Source: Bifidobacterium leontopitheci
Lineage (GTDB): Bacteria; Actinomycetota; Actinomycetes; Actinomycetales; Bifidobacteriaceae
Length of the DNA stretch: 64,000 nucleotides
Assembly: GCF_009193355.1 (NCBI RefSeq)
Contig: NZ_WBVT01000004.1
Span: forward strand, 1 to 64,000
Direction: 5' to 3'
In this document: in pieces, positions 28,387 to 36,929 of the stretch
Layout of the letters: each line of letters starts with the position of its first letter
How positions within the stretch are numbered: the first letter of the stretch is position 1
Position numbers and translations under genes: made by a program
Notes under the pieces: model-generated
The model's database searches: none
Seen by the model: the letters and a program-made list of their open reading frames with translations, nothing else
What the model was told of the DNA's origin: nothing

Positions 28387-28971
28387 TCACCATGCGATGA
28401 AGCCGAGATGCTCGAGCAGCACCTTGACGCCGATCGCGATGAGCACCAGACCGCCGGCGATTTGCGCGGGCTTCTGCCAGCGTGCGCCGAACGCGCGGCC
28501 GATGTAGATGCCGGCCATGGAGAACAGGGCGGTCACGACGCCCATCGCGGTGACGGTGAACGCGATGTTCAGCTTCATCAGCCCCAGGCTCACGCCCACG
28601 GCGAACGCGTCGATGCTGCACGCGACGGCGAGGGGAAGCATGTGCTTCCAATCGAATTCAGGCGTCTCCTTCTCGTTCTCCTCGTCTTCGTCGAACGCCT
28701 CGCGGATCATGTTGCCGCCGATGATCAGCAGCAGGCCGAAGATGATCCAATGGTCGATCGCCGTCACATACGAGGCGAGCGCCGAAGCCGCGAAGATGCC
28801 GAGCAGCGGGAACAGGGCCTGGAATCCACCGAACCACAGGCCGCACTTCAGCGCGTCGACGAACCGGGCTTTTTTCACGGTCAGGCCCTTGCCGATCGAA
28901 ACGGCGAAGGCATCCATGGCGACGGAGATGGAGATGAGCAGTATTTGAATCATAGTGAATAGCGGGTTCAT
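28387..28971 (-). CDS. mntP: Manganese efflux pump MntP
   Basis: Small six-helix membrane protein (194 aa) exporting Mn2+. Two conserved internal repeats each carry the DAFAVS/G motif: ISVAMDAFAVSIGKGLT near residue 15 and ACSIDAFAVGVSLGLM near 120. An acidic cytosolic loop (EDEENEKE) lies between the halves. ATG 28971 has GGGGA nine bases upstream, within a structured leader; ATG 28953 has no ribosome site. A long 5' leader with alternative hairpins and three tandem operators upstream suggests both RNA-level and promoter-level control by metal. Confidence 0.93.
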   Translation of the reverse strand: MNPLFTMIQILLISISVAMDAFAVSIGKGLTVKKARFVDALKCGLWFGGFQALFPLLGIFAASALASYVTAIDHWIIFGLLLIIGGNMIREAFDEDEENEKETPEFDWKHMLPLAVACSIDAFAVGVSLGLMKLNIAFTVTAMGVVTALFSMAGIYIGRAFGARWQKPAQIAGGLVLIAIGVKVLLEHLGFIAW

Positions 28972-29102
28972 CCCATCGGTTCCCCGTGGGATGGGCCTCG
29001 ACGGGGTTCTCCCGCCTACGCCTAGGGACACCGACACTGAGAACTGCCGGTCCTGCAAGCCGGCTTTGAATCCAAGCGAATGCTGTTCGCATGTCGTCAA
29101 TT
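28972..29102 (-). promoter_or_regulatory. Structured mntP leader, candidate riboswitch
   Basis: About 130 nt between the predicted start site and mntP, unusually long and structured. On the minus strand CCCCGT (29001-29006) can pair with ACGGGG (28982-28987), which holds the Shine-Dalgarno. The alternative CCCATC (28990-28995) pairs with GATGGG (28972-28977) at the start codon. These pairings overlap and exclude each other. Upstream GTTCTC (29040-29045) can pair with GAGAAC (29006-29011), and GCCGG/CCGGC and GCGAA/TTCGC hairpins lie further 5'. mntP genes elsewhere are often preceded by the yybP-ykoY manganese riboswitch, but I could not find its GGGGAGUAG signature here. Confidence 0.6.
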
Positions 29103-29182
29103 ACGAGGGAACAGTATACCACGCACGTGGTGACTGTCATCTGCACATGGTGACTGTCACCTGCACGTGATGACTGTCACAT
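29103..29182 (-). promoter_or_regulatory. mntP promoter with three tandem 20-bp operators
   Basis: Extended -10 TGGTATACT on the minus strand (TATACT at about 29114-29119) with ATGACA 16 bases upstream as a near-consensus -35. Three 20-bp tandem units at 29123-29182 each contain the 9-bp palindrome TGACTGTCA; the middle unit is a perfect 13-bp palindrome GGTGACTGTCACC. The unit nearest the promoter covers the -35. The arrangement fits cooperative binding by a dimeric regulator on one helix face. Confidence 0.7.
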
Positions 29183-29202
29183 CGCGTCATCGCGATATCC
29201 CT

Positions 29203-29231
29203 ACGTCACTCTGCTCGCCCTTGCACAGTGA
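29203..29231. repeat. Family A single palindrome
   Basis: CGTCACTCTGCTCGCCC and GCACAGTGATG form one family A unit. TGGAAATACAC about 30 bases later resembles the middle of the two complete composites, so this looks like a decayed copy. Confidence 0.65.
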
Positions 29232-29276
29232 TGCGCGCTGGTCGCACATGGGTCGTGGTGTGCTGGAAATACACGT

Positions 29277-29306
29277 GTGGCCCGCATCGAAACCGATACG
29301 GGCCAC
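29277..29306. terminator. Hairpin downstream of ppa
   Basis: Arms GTGGCCCGCATCG / CGATACGGGCCAC with a 4-base loop and a single mismatch. No T-run on the minus strand; position after ppa and its duplicated end suggests it terminates the ppa transcript. Confidence 0.5.
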
Positions 29307-29326
29307 AAGATGTGTCAGCGTAGGTC

Positions 29327-29410
29327 AGCCCACTGGGCTTCGCTGACGGAGATCACTTCGTCGCGTTCGCGAGACGCTCGCGCGCCTCCTTGATCTCCTT
29401 CTCGGCCACG
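29327..29410 (-). pseudogene. Duplicated 3' end of ppa
   Basis: An 84-bp copy of the ppa 3' end and stop region (29490-29570), encoding VAEKEIKEARERLANATK against VAEKEIAEARERLAAAK in the intact gene. The flanking AGCCCACTGGGCTTCGCTGA is also duplicated. It lies ~80 bp downstream of the intact gene in the same orientation. It lacks a start and most of the coding sequence, so it is a remnant of partial tandem duplication. Confidence 0.8.
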
Positions 29411-29515
29411 GTCCTGCAATTATGGACGGCCTGCGGCCGGCTCAATGTTGGCTCGGATGCTGTCGCATCCTCGCACGTGGCCGCCGCGAAGCCCACTGGG
29501 CTTCGCTGAAGGAAA

Positions 29516-30007
29516 TCACTTCGCCGCGGCGAGACGCTCGCGCGCCTCAGCGATCTCCTTCTCGGCCACGTCCGCGCCGGTCCAGTAGTCGCCGGGCTTG
29601 ACTTCCTTGCCGGGCTCCAGGGCCTTGTACTGCTCGAAGAAGTGCTTGATCTCCTTGAGGTGGTACTCGTTGACGTCCTTGACGTCCTTGACGCCGTCAT
29701 AGCGCACGTCGGCAGGCACGCACAGCACCTTGTCGTCGCCGCCTTCCTCGTCCTCCATGTGGTACAGGCCCACGGCGCGGCACTCGATGACGCAGCCCGG
29801 GAACACGGAGTTGGTGACCATCACGAGCGCGTCCAGCGGATCGCCGTCCTCGCCCAGCGTGCCCTCGATGTAGCCGTAGTCGTCCGGGTAACCCATGGCG
29901 GTGAACAGCTCGCGGTCCAGGAAGACGCGGCCGGTCTCCTGGTCCACTTCGTACTTGTTCTTGGAGCCGCGCGGGATCTCGACCACGACGTTGAAGGTTT
30001 CTGCCAT
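29516..30007 (-). CDS. ppa: Inorganic pyrophosphatase
   Basis: Family I soluble pyrophosphatase (163 aa) hydrolysing PPi to phosphate. NVVVEIPRGSKNKYEVDQET, the metal-binding core EDGDPLDALVMV and the later KDVKDVNEYHLKEIKHFFEQ are diagnostic. ATG 30007 has AAGGAGA five bases upstream; the frame extends to 30148 without family similarity. The C-terminal coding end is partly duplicated downstream. Confidence 0.97.
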   Translation of the reverse strand: MAETFNVVVEIPRGSKNKYEVDQETGRVFLDRELFTAMGYPDDYGYIEGTLGEDGDPLDALVMVTNSVFPGCVIECRAVGLYHMEDEEGGDDKVLCVPADVRYDGVKDVKDVNEYHLKEIKHFFEQYKALEPGKEVKPGDYWTGADVAEKEIAEARERLAAAK

Positions 30008-30118
30008 GTCTGTTCTCCTTAGAAATCGACAGTTGCATTGACACGCATAACAATACCGCGTCGCGTCGGTCGCGTCCAATGCGGGAGCCACCGTGCAACC
30101 GGCGCGGGTCCGCATACG

Positions 30119-30147
30119 GAAAAGCCCCCGCGAAGGGGGCTTTTCCA
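30119..30147 (-). terminator. glgE terminator
   Basis: Hairpin AAAAGCCCCC / GGGGGCTTTT with loop GCGAA, 31 bases beyond the glgE stop on the minus strand; the closing T-run is part of the stem. Confidence 0.85.
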
Positions 30148-30177
30148 ACGGAACGCCGTTCCTTTATCGGCTATCCG

Positions 30178-32499
30178 TCAGTATTCGACGGTCAGGATGT
30201 GCGCCACGTCCGCCCACGGGGCGAGCGAGACGAAGTTGTCCCAGCTCCAGTCGAACTCGCGGCCGGTCAGCTCGTCGCGCACGTGGGCGCCGCGGGCCGG
30301 GTCGATGCCGAAGTCGGGCAGCTCCACATGCACCATCGACTGGTGCGCGTCATGGCCGTCGAGGTTGACCACGACGATCAGCGTCTCCGGCTTGCCGGTG
30401 CCAGTCAGCTCGGCCGGCGTGTGGCGTGCGAAGGCGAGGATGTTCGGGTCCGAGGTCTCCAGCACGGTGAGGTTGTGGTAGCCGAACAGGCTCACGTGCT
30501 CGCGGCGGATGCGGTTGAGGTTCGTGAGCAGCTCGGCGATGCCGTACTTGCCGGCGTCCGACCAGTTGCGCACCTTGATCTCGTACTTCTCGTTGTCGAT
30601 CTGCTCCTCGAAGCCGGGGCGCTGCCTGTTCTCGATGAGCTCGAAGCCGTTGTAGATGCCCCACGACGGCGAGCCCATGGCGGCGAGCACCGCGCGCACC
30701 GCGTGGCCGGCGATGCCGTTGTCGCGCACGTAGGCGGTGAGGATGTCCGGCGTGGTGGGCCAGAACGTGTTGTGCTGGTAGTAGCCGTCGTCGCCGTTGG
30801 TCTCCTCGAAGTACTCGGCCAGCTCCTTCTTCGTGTTGCGCCACGGGAAGTAGCAGTGCGACTGCGTGAAGCCGACGTAGCTCAGGGCGCGCATCATGCC
30901 CGGGCGGGTGAACGCCTCGGCGAGGAACAGCACCTCCGGATGGCGCTTCGTGACGGCGGCGATGACGTCCTGCCAGAATCGCACCGGCTTGGTGTGCGGG
31001 TTGTCGACGCGGAAGATGGTCACGCCCGCCTCGATCCACAGCTCCATCACGCGTTCGACTTCCTTCTCGATGCCGGGCATGTCGGCGTTGAAGTCGATCG
31101 GGTAGATGTCCTGATACTTCTTCGGCGGGTTCTCGGCGAACGCGATGGAGCCGTCCGGCTTGTGGCGGAACCATTCCGGATGCGCCTTGACCCACGGGTG
31201 GTCGGGCGAGCACTGCAGCGCGAAGTCGAGCGCGATCTCGAGGCCCAGCTCGTGCGCCTTGGCGGTGAGCGCCTTGAAGTCGTCCATGTCGCCGAGCAGC
31301 GGGTCGACCGTGTCATGGCCTCCCAGCTCGCTGCCGATGCCGAACGGCGAGCCCGGGTCGTCGGGGCCGGCGACCAGCGTGTTGTTCTTGCCCTTGCGGT
31401 TGGTCACGCCGATCGGGAAGATCGGCGGCAGGTACACGATGTCGAATCCTTCGGCCTTCGCGCGCTCGAGTCCGGTCACGGAGGTCTTCAGCGTGCCCTG
31501 GACGATCTTGCCGGTCGTCGGGTCGACGTACGCGCCTTCGGAACGCGGGAAGAACTGGTACCAGGCGGCGAAGCTGGACTTCGGACGCTGCACGAGGAAG
31601 CGCTGCGGCTGGCTGGGGGAGATGCCGTCGCGCAGCGGGTTGGTGGCGTGCAGGCCGGTGACGGTCTCGCTGGTCGCCGCGGCCAGACGGTCCTTGGCGT
31701 CCAGCGTCTTGTCGGCCATGGTCGCGGCCGCTTCGGCCAGCTCCTTGCGCTGTGCCGCGTTGAGGCCAGCGTCCTTGGTCTTCGCCCAGCGGGCGAGCAG
31801 GTTGGAGCCGGTCTCCAGCGCGTTCTCCACGTCGTCGCCGACCTTGACCTTGATGGCCGCGTCATGCAGCCAGGACGTGTAGGTGTCCTCCCAGCCTTCG
31901 ATGGTGACGGTCCACTCGCCGAGCTGACGCTTGATGGCGGCGAATCCGTCCTCCCACGGCTTGAGGTCGCTGTGTTCGCCGGCGGCGAGCGTCGCCTGCC
32001 AGCGGTCGAGGCCGGGGTTCGTGCACGTCATGGGCACGCGGGCCATCTCCTTGCCGCGGTGGTTGCGCAGCACGGCGGTCGCGCCGACCTTGGTGCGGCC
32101 TTCGATGAACACCTGCGCGGTGACCGTGAACGGCTCGCCGAGCTCGACGCGCGCGGGGTAGCGGCCGGACTCCTCGTTCGGCGTGATGTCCATGACGGCG
32201 ATGCGGCCGAACTGGGCCGGATCGGTCACGGGCAGGGTCTGCGCGGGGACTTCGCCGTGATGGAAGTCGACGGTGGCGGCCGGCTTGGCGGCGCGGGTGC
32301 GTCGGGTGGTCTTGGATGCGGTCTTCGCCGCGCTCTTCGTTGTGCTGCGGGTCTTCGCGGTGCGCGTGGTCGTCGCGCGCGAGGTCTGCCTTCCTGCCGA
32401 ACGGCGGGTCGTGGTTGCCGCGGATGAGGTTTCCTGCGACGTGGCCGATTGAGATGAATTACTGCTTAGCGCTTGCGCGCCCTTCTTGTCTTCTGCCAT
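30178..32499 (-). CDS. glgE: Alpha-1,4-glucan:maltose-1-phosphate maltosyltransferase
   Basis: GH13 enzyme (773 aa) that extends alpha-1,4-glucans from maltose-1-phosphate. The nucleophile region is GVTIFRVDNPHTKPVRFW (Asp), the acid/base region EVLFLAEAFTRP (Glu), and the third acidic region NTFWPTTPD. The N-terminal domain and FDIVYLPPIFPIG are typical of GlgE. Residues about 25-75 are Thr/Lys/Arg/Ala-rich and probably disordered, which is unusual. The -10 TATACA at 32509-32514 lies ten bases before ATG 32499, implying a leaderless or near-leaderless mRNA. No treS, glgB or maltokinase gene is adjacent. Confidence 0.93.
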   Translation of the reverse strand: MAEDKKGAQALSSNSSQSATSQETSSAATTTRRSAGRQTSRATTTRTAKTRSTTKSAAKTASKTTRRTRAAKPAATVDFHHGEVPAQTLPVTDPAQFGRIAVMDITPNEESGRYPARVELGEPFTVTAQVFIEGRTKVGATAVLRNHRGKEMARVPMTCTNPGLDRWQATLAAGEHSDLKPWEDGFAAIKRQLGEWTVTIEGWEDTYTSWLHDAAIKVKVGDDVENALETGSNLLARWAKTKDAGLNAAQRKELAEAAATMADKTLDAKDRLAAATSETVTGLHATNPLRDGISPSQPQRFLVQRPKSSFAAWYQFFPRSEGAYVDPTTGKIVQGTLKTSVTGLERAKAEGFDIVYLPPIFPIGVTNRKGKNNTLVAGPDDPGSPFGIGSELGGHDTVDPLLGDMDDFKALTAKAHELGLEIALDFALQCSPDHPWVKAHPEWFRHKPDGSIAFAENPPKKYQDIYPIDFNADMPGIEKEVERVMELWIEAGVTIFRVDNPHTKPVRFWQDVIAAVTKRHPEVLFLAEAFTRPGMMRALSYVGFTQSHCYFPWRNTKKELAEYFEETNGDDGYYQHNTFWPTTPDILTAYVRDNGIAGHAVRAVLAAMGSPSWGIYNGFELIENRQRPGFEEQIDNEKYEIKVRNWSDAGKYGIAELLTNLNRIRREHVSLFGYHNLTVLETSDPNILAFARHTPAELTGTGKPETLIVVVNLDGHDAHQSMVHVELPDFGIDPARGAHVRDELTGREFDWSWDNFVSLAPWADVAHILTVEY

Positions 32500-32508
32500 G
32501 AGGCCCAT

Positions 32509-32514
32509 TGTATA
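32509..32514 (-). promoter_or_regulatory. -10 box of leaderless glgE
   Basis: TATACA on the minus strand ends ten bases before the preferred glgE ATG, so transcription should begin within about three bases of the start codon. No convincing -35 is seen. Confidence 0.5.
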
Positions 32515-32646
32515 CGGGTTTCCGCCATTTGCCGCGGTTTCTCGCATGGTGGGAGGCCGTTGGGGAACGGTTGCGTTTCGGTTTGGTGATGATTTGGTGA
32601 CGGTTCTGTGATGGTCGGCCGGCAAACGTCGCAAATGAATCGATTC

Positions 32647-32719
32647 ATTGTGGATAACTCACGATCCGCAGCTCGCGACACGCCGAAAAAGGGCCGTTTC
32701 GGGCAAGCTCCGACCACAT
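32647..32719 (+). repeat. Mosaic block with DnaA-box-like site
   Basis: Contains ATTGTGGATAACT (with TGTGGATAA, the reverse complement of the consensus DnaA box TTATCCACA), CGCGACACGCCGAAA and CAAGCTCCGACCACAT. The same three blocks occur in a different order at 46755-46799, upstream of another gene. Confidence 0.6.
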
Positions 32720-32812
32720 CACCTGAAATTCGCCCGGTCGGCGCGCGAACTATGGCATGCTTGCTGCACCCGTCCAGTGGGGATGCGACGGCGTTATCAG
32801 AAGGGACAACGA

Positions 32813-35074
32813 ATGAGCAGCATGGTATTGAAACGGATGAAAGCCGCGGTCGGCGCTCTGCTCGCGCTGGTCGTGACGCTTGCGATGATGGTCGCGGCAC
32901 GGCCCGCCTCGGCGGCGACGCTGCCGCGGCCCGACCCGGGCACATACCTGCCGTACCAGTTCGGCGGCACGCAGATCATCGGCGCGATGGCGAAGGACGA
33001 CACCAATTACTACTACTGCATCGAGGCCGGCGTGCAGATCGACTACCGGCTGGGCGCCGCCACGAAGGTGACCGACAACGACAAGGCGCGGCGTCTCGGC
33101 TGGCTGATGGACCACTACCGGGGCGGCAGCGCCGAAGACCACGCGGCGATCGCCGTGCTCGCCCACGACCATTTCGACCTCAAGCCGGCCGCATGGGCCG
33201 AACGCCGCGCCGTGATCATGGCCGCCTACCCGGCGTTGGCGGCAAAGGCGAACCAGCTATGGGCCGAGGCGGGCGAGCATGCGCCGGCCGGCGCCACGAT
33301 CGAGCGCACGTACGCCGAAGGCATCCGCGAAGGCAAGGTCACCGTATCGGTCACCAACGCCGCCGGAAAACGCATCGCCGGCATCGCCTACACGGCGATC
33401 CTGGACGGTCCGGCCACGTTCTCGAACGGACAGTCGCAGGTCAGCGGCGTCTCCGGCACGTCCCCGATCACGTACGCGTGGAAGGCCACCGGCGCCGGCG
33501 ACGTGAAGGCGCGGGTGCGCTACGACCGCAAGCAGGTCGACCATGTGGAAAGCGGACAGGACCTCGTCCGTTTCGGCGGCTCGTCGCAGGTCGACGGCAC
33601 CGCGGTGAACTTCACGGTGCAACGGCACTTCCGCCCGACGTTGAGCACGGTGACGTCGCAGAAGATCGTGGACGCCGGCGAGCCGGTCTCCGATACGGTC
33701 ACGGCCGGCGTCGCAAGCGGCCACCATTGGCCGGACGGGCTTGAACTTGCGGCCGAAGGCTGGTATTTCGACAGGCTGGACGCGGACGACGTCGAGGACG
33801 GCCCGATCATGCCCAAGGGCGACGAGAGCGCGCAGGAGTTCCTGGAACGGCTGCGCAAGGCCGGGTACAAGCCTGCCGCATACGGTACGACGACGTTCAC
33901 CGCGCCCGGTCAGAGCCGGGACGTGCAGGCGGTGACCAAGCCGGGCGGCGACGAACCGTACCGCGCGCCGGCGGCAGGCGGATTCGGCACATGGGTGTGG
34001 GCGTTCGAGCTGGACGGGCAGTCGGCGAAGGCGAAACAGTATCTCGAGGACGACGTGGTCAGCGGATTCCTTGAATATACGGAGACGAACTCGAACCGGT
34101 CACGGCTGACCGTCGAATCGACGGTGACCGAGCACACCGGCGTCGTGGGGTCCGAGATCAGCGACATCATCACCGTGGCCGGCTTCCCGGACGACCACGG
34201 CGACTTCAGGGGCGACGACGAACTCGGCATCGGCGCCGACCGCGACACCGCGACGGTCAGCGTGTGGTGGGCCGGAGACCCGGACGACCAGGCCAACGAC
34301 GAACAGTACCGTCCGCAAGGCGCCGAGCCACCGGCCGAAGACGAGCATCACCGTCTGGTCGGCACATGGGAATACGCGGCGGTCAACGGGCGCATCCGCG
34401 TCGGTGCGGGCGCGCCGGACGTCAACGGCGATCCGGTGCACATCGTGGCCGAAAACCACGGCTGGTACGTGTTCGTCTGGAACTTCGAGGGTGACGACCG
34501 CGTGATGCCCGCCACCAGCCCGTACGACGACGCGTGGGAGCGCGTGCGCATCTGGGAGGTCGCCAAGCCGCGCGTGCCGACATTGACCACGCAGGTCAAA
34601 CCCGATCACGTGCTCGTCGGCGAACCGTTCCACGACACCGCTCGCATCCTCGGCGACGTGCCCGAAGGCGCCTACGTGACGTTCACCGCCTATGAGGCCG
34701 TGGGGCCTGACGACGTGCCGGGCGTGAACGGCACGCTGCTGCACGAGGTGCGCGTGGACGTGGACCACACCCTGTTCGAGCAGACCGTCTCCAGTCCCGA
34801 GACGCGCTCGCCAGAGCCCGGACTCGTGTACTGGCAGGCGTCGCTGGTCTCGGCGGACGGCGACGTGATCGCCTCGCACGCGCTGGGCGTCGAAGGGGAG
34901 ACCGTGACCGTCGAGGAGCCGCCGGAACCGGAGGAACCCGAGGAAGAGGAGCCGGAAGAGCCCGAAGAGCCGGAGATGCCGAAGGCCGGCGCCGCGGTGA
35001 CGGTCGCCATGGCGCTCGCCGCCGGAACCGCCGCAGCCGGCGCCCTGCTGCTCCTGCATCGCCGGCGCCGCTGA
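32813..35074 (+). CDS. Surface-anchored repeat-domain protein
   Basis: Secreted wall protein of 753 aa. Signal peptide about residues 1-35 (AARPASAA). The first ~150 residues (YLPYQFGGTQIIGAMAKDDT, then NYYYCIEAGVQIDY) resemble the start of actinobacterial adhesins with a thioester-type domain, though a partner glutamine motif is not clear. Then come beta-rich repeats, each opening with a VTS or VKP type sheet (near residues 280, 430 and 595), a Glu/Pro-rich spacer near 700-720, EMPKAG in place of LPxTG, a hydrophobic helix and RRRR. It is likely anchored by a sortase with relaxed specificity. Ligand unknown. The ribosome site AAGGGA precedes ATG 32813. Confidence 0.78.
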   Translation: MSSMVLKRMKAAVGALLALVVTLAMMVAARPASAATLPRPDPGTYLPYQFGGTQIIGAMAKDDTNYYYCIEAGVQIDYRLGAATKVTDNDKARRLGWLMDHYRGGSAEDHAAIAVLAHDHFDLKPAAWAERRAVIMAAYPALAAKANQLWAEAGEHAPAGATIERTYAEGIREGKVTVSVTNAAGKRIAGIAYTAILDGPATFSNGQSQVSGVSGTSPITYAWKATGAGDVKARVRYDRKQVDHVESGQDLVRFGGSSQVDGTAVNFTVQRHFRPTLSTVTSQKIVDAGEPVSDTVTAGVASGHHWPDGLELAAEGWYFDRLDADDVEDGPIMPKGDESAQEFLERLRKAGYKPAAYGTTTFTAPGQSRDVQAVTKPGGDEPYRAPAAGGFGTWVWAFELDGQSAKAKQYLEDDVVSGFLEYTETNSNRSRLTVESTVTEHTGVVGSEISDIITVAGFPDDHGDFRGDDELGIGADRDTATVSVWWAGDPDDQANDEQYRPQGAEPPAEDEHHRLVGTWEYAAVNGRIRVGAGAPDVNGDPVHIVAENHGWYVFVWNFEGDDRVMPATSPYDDAWERVRIWEVAKPRVPTLTTQVKPDHVLVGEPFHDTARILGDVPEGAYVTFTAYEAVGPDDVPGVNGTLLHEVRVDVDHTLFEQTVSSPETRSPEPGLVYWQASLVSADGDVIASHALGVEGETVTVEEPPEPEEPEEEEPEEPEEPEMPKAGAAVTVAMALAAGTAAAGALLLLHRRRR

Positions 35075-35098
35075 GCGAGGACCACCGTCGGCGCCGCC

Positions 35099-35373
35099 GC
35101 TCTCGGCCCCCTCGGCGGAGGGTCGAGCCGTATAGCAAACAGCAGAGCTGTTTGTAGGCGAGGTGCGAGCGACAGCGAGCCGGCATTGAGCCTGCCGCAG
35201 GCCCTTGGTGCGGGACGCTGTCAGTGACGCCGGCCCGCACACCCTTGGCCCCCTCGGTGGAGGGGGCTCCCGCGAAGCGGGTGGGGGAGCGTCACCCGCA
35301 GACCGGCTGTCCCGCTTGCCTGGCCCCCTCGGTGGAGGGGGCTCCCGCGAAGCGGGTGGGGGAGCGTCACCCG
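35099..35373 (+). repeat. Cluster of family B structured repeats
   Basis: One diverged copy at 35099-35150, and two nearly identical complete copies at about 35244-35296 and 35320-35373. The second stem is CCCGC-GAA-GCGGG. They fill the 350-bp gap between two convergent genes; no gene or clear terminator is seen. Confidence 0.85.
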
Positions 35374-35425
35374 CTTGCTGCACAAGATCCTGCAGCGCAG
35401 CGGCAGGCGCTCCCCCGGCGGCCGG

Positions 35426-36703
35426 TCAGGCGAGTTCGCGCTTGCCGCCGCGCCTGCCGGCGATCTTCACCGCGGTGATGCTGATGAGCGCCACGGCGAA
35501 CAGGATGGTGATCACCGGGATCAGCGCCGCATAGCGATGCGCCTGGTCGGGCGCGTGCGTGACGACGAACGAGGCGAGCTGATTGCCCGAAAGCCCCGCG
35601 ACCGCCCATGCGCTGAGCGCCAGGCCGTGCGTCGTGGAGACGGTCTTCGTGCCGAAATGCTGGTCGAGCAGCACCGGCAACGTGGAGAATCCGCCGCCGT
35701 ACCCGGCGTTGACGAGGAACAGCATGGCCAGCACCGCCCACAGCATCGAATGCTCGATGCTGCCGGTGATGATCTGCAGCAGGCAGACGACGATCGACAT
35801 GTCGAAGATCACCTGATACACGCTCTCGCGGTGCTTGAGATGATCGGACAGCGTGGAGAAGCCGACACGTCCCAGTGTGTTGAACAGGGCGTCCATCGCC
35901 AGCACCAGTCCGATGACGCCGGCGATGGCGACGGAGAACGACGCGGCGTCGAGCGAGGCGTAGCGCGGAAGCGTCTCCAGCACGTCATGCAGGATGTCCT
36001 TCTCCTGACTGATCAGCGCCAGACCGCACGTGATGTTGAGGTAGAAGGCGATCCAGATGCCCCAGAACCTTGGCGTGCGCAGCACCTTCAGACGGCTGAC
36101 GTGCGAGGTCGCCGGATCGTAGACCCATCCAGCCGGCCGGCGGATGAGCAGGAAGCCGGCGAACATCATCAGCGCGTACACCACGGCGAGGATGTAGAAC
36201 ATGCCGGTCAGGCCGACGGTCGCGATCAGCCACTCCATGACCGGGCTGGCGATGGCCTTGGCGAGACCGAAGCCGGCGACGGCGATGCCGGTGGCGAGGC
36301 CTTTGTTGTCGGAGAACCACAGCATGAGGTTCTTCACCGGCGTCAGATAGCCGACGCCCAGTCCGATGCCCATGATCACGCCGTAGCAGAGGAACACGCC
36401 CGGCAGGAATCCGAGCGCGATGCTCACGCCGGTGCCTGCGAAACCGACCGTGAAACAGGCCATCGACACGAGCGCCGACCGGCGGATGTCGCGTTCCACC
36501 ATCGGCCCGGCGAACGCGGCGGACATGCCGAGGAAGAAGATCGCGAGCGAGAACGCCCATTCCACGGAGGCCGGGCTCGCATGGAGCTGGTCGGCGATCG
36601 ACTGCTTGAACACGCTCCAGCAGTAGACGGTGCCGATCGGGATGTGGATGAGCAGAGCCGGCGCGATGGCGCTGGTCCAACGGTTGTGCGCGAGTGATGC
36701 CAT
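35426..36703 (-). CDS. MFS transporter, OxlT (oxalate/formate antiporter) type
   Basis: Twelve-helix major facilitator (425 aa). The N-terminal pattern IAPALLIHIPIGTVYCWSVF, LGMSAAFAGPMVERDIRR, and GLGVGYLTPVKNLMLWFSDN with the following KGLATGIAVAGFG match the oxalate:formate antiporter/monocarboxylate subfamily. The substrate here is not established; oxalate genes (frc, oxc) are not nearby. ATG 36703 is chosen for the AGGGA eight bases upstream; ATG 36721 is possible. Confidence 0.88.
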   Translation of the reverse strand: MASLAHNRWTSAIAPALLIHIPIGTVYCWSVFKQSIADQLHASPASVEWAFSLAIFFLGMSAAFAGPMVERDIRRSALVSMACFTVGFAGTGVSIALGFLPGVFLCYGVIMGIGLGVGYLTPVKNLMLWFSDNKGLATGIAVAGFGLAKAIASPVMEWLIATVGLTGMFYILAVVYALMMFAGFLLIRRPAGWVYDPATSHVSRLKVLRTPRFWGIWIAFYLNITCGLALISQEKDILHDVLETLPRYASLDAASFSVAIAGVIGLVLAMDALFNTLGRVGFSTLSDHLKHRESVYQVIFDMSIVVCLLQIITGSIEHSMLWAVLAMLFLVNAGYGGGFSTLPVLLDQHFGTKTVSTTHGLALSAWAVAGLSGNQLASFVVTHAPDQAHRYAALIPVITILFAVALISITAVKIAGRRGGKRELA

Positions 36704-36929
36704 GGAAACGGTCCCTTGCATGATGATGGTCGGATGGTGGTCTGCCGGAGGGAGGGAACACGACGATATCGACGTCAAACGCACGTGGATGATGTGCGTT
36801 TCGTCGGCATCGCGGATTCCGTCGACGCCGACAACCAGCAATATACCGCCCTTCGTGCGCCGCACACGCCCATGTCGACGGCATGGTCATATGAAATACT
36901 TCACATCCGCTGTTCAGCCGAATCCTCAC

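Noticed and set aside
28972-29102. Direct assignment as yybP-ykoY manganese riboswitch
   Set aside because: The expected GGGGAGUAG loop could not be found, so only a generic structured-leader call is made.
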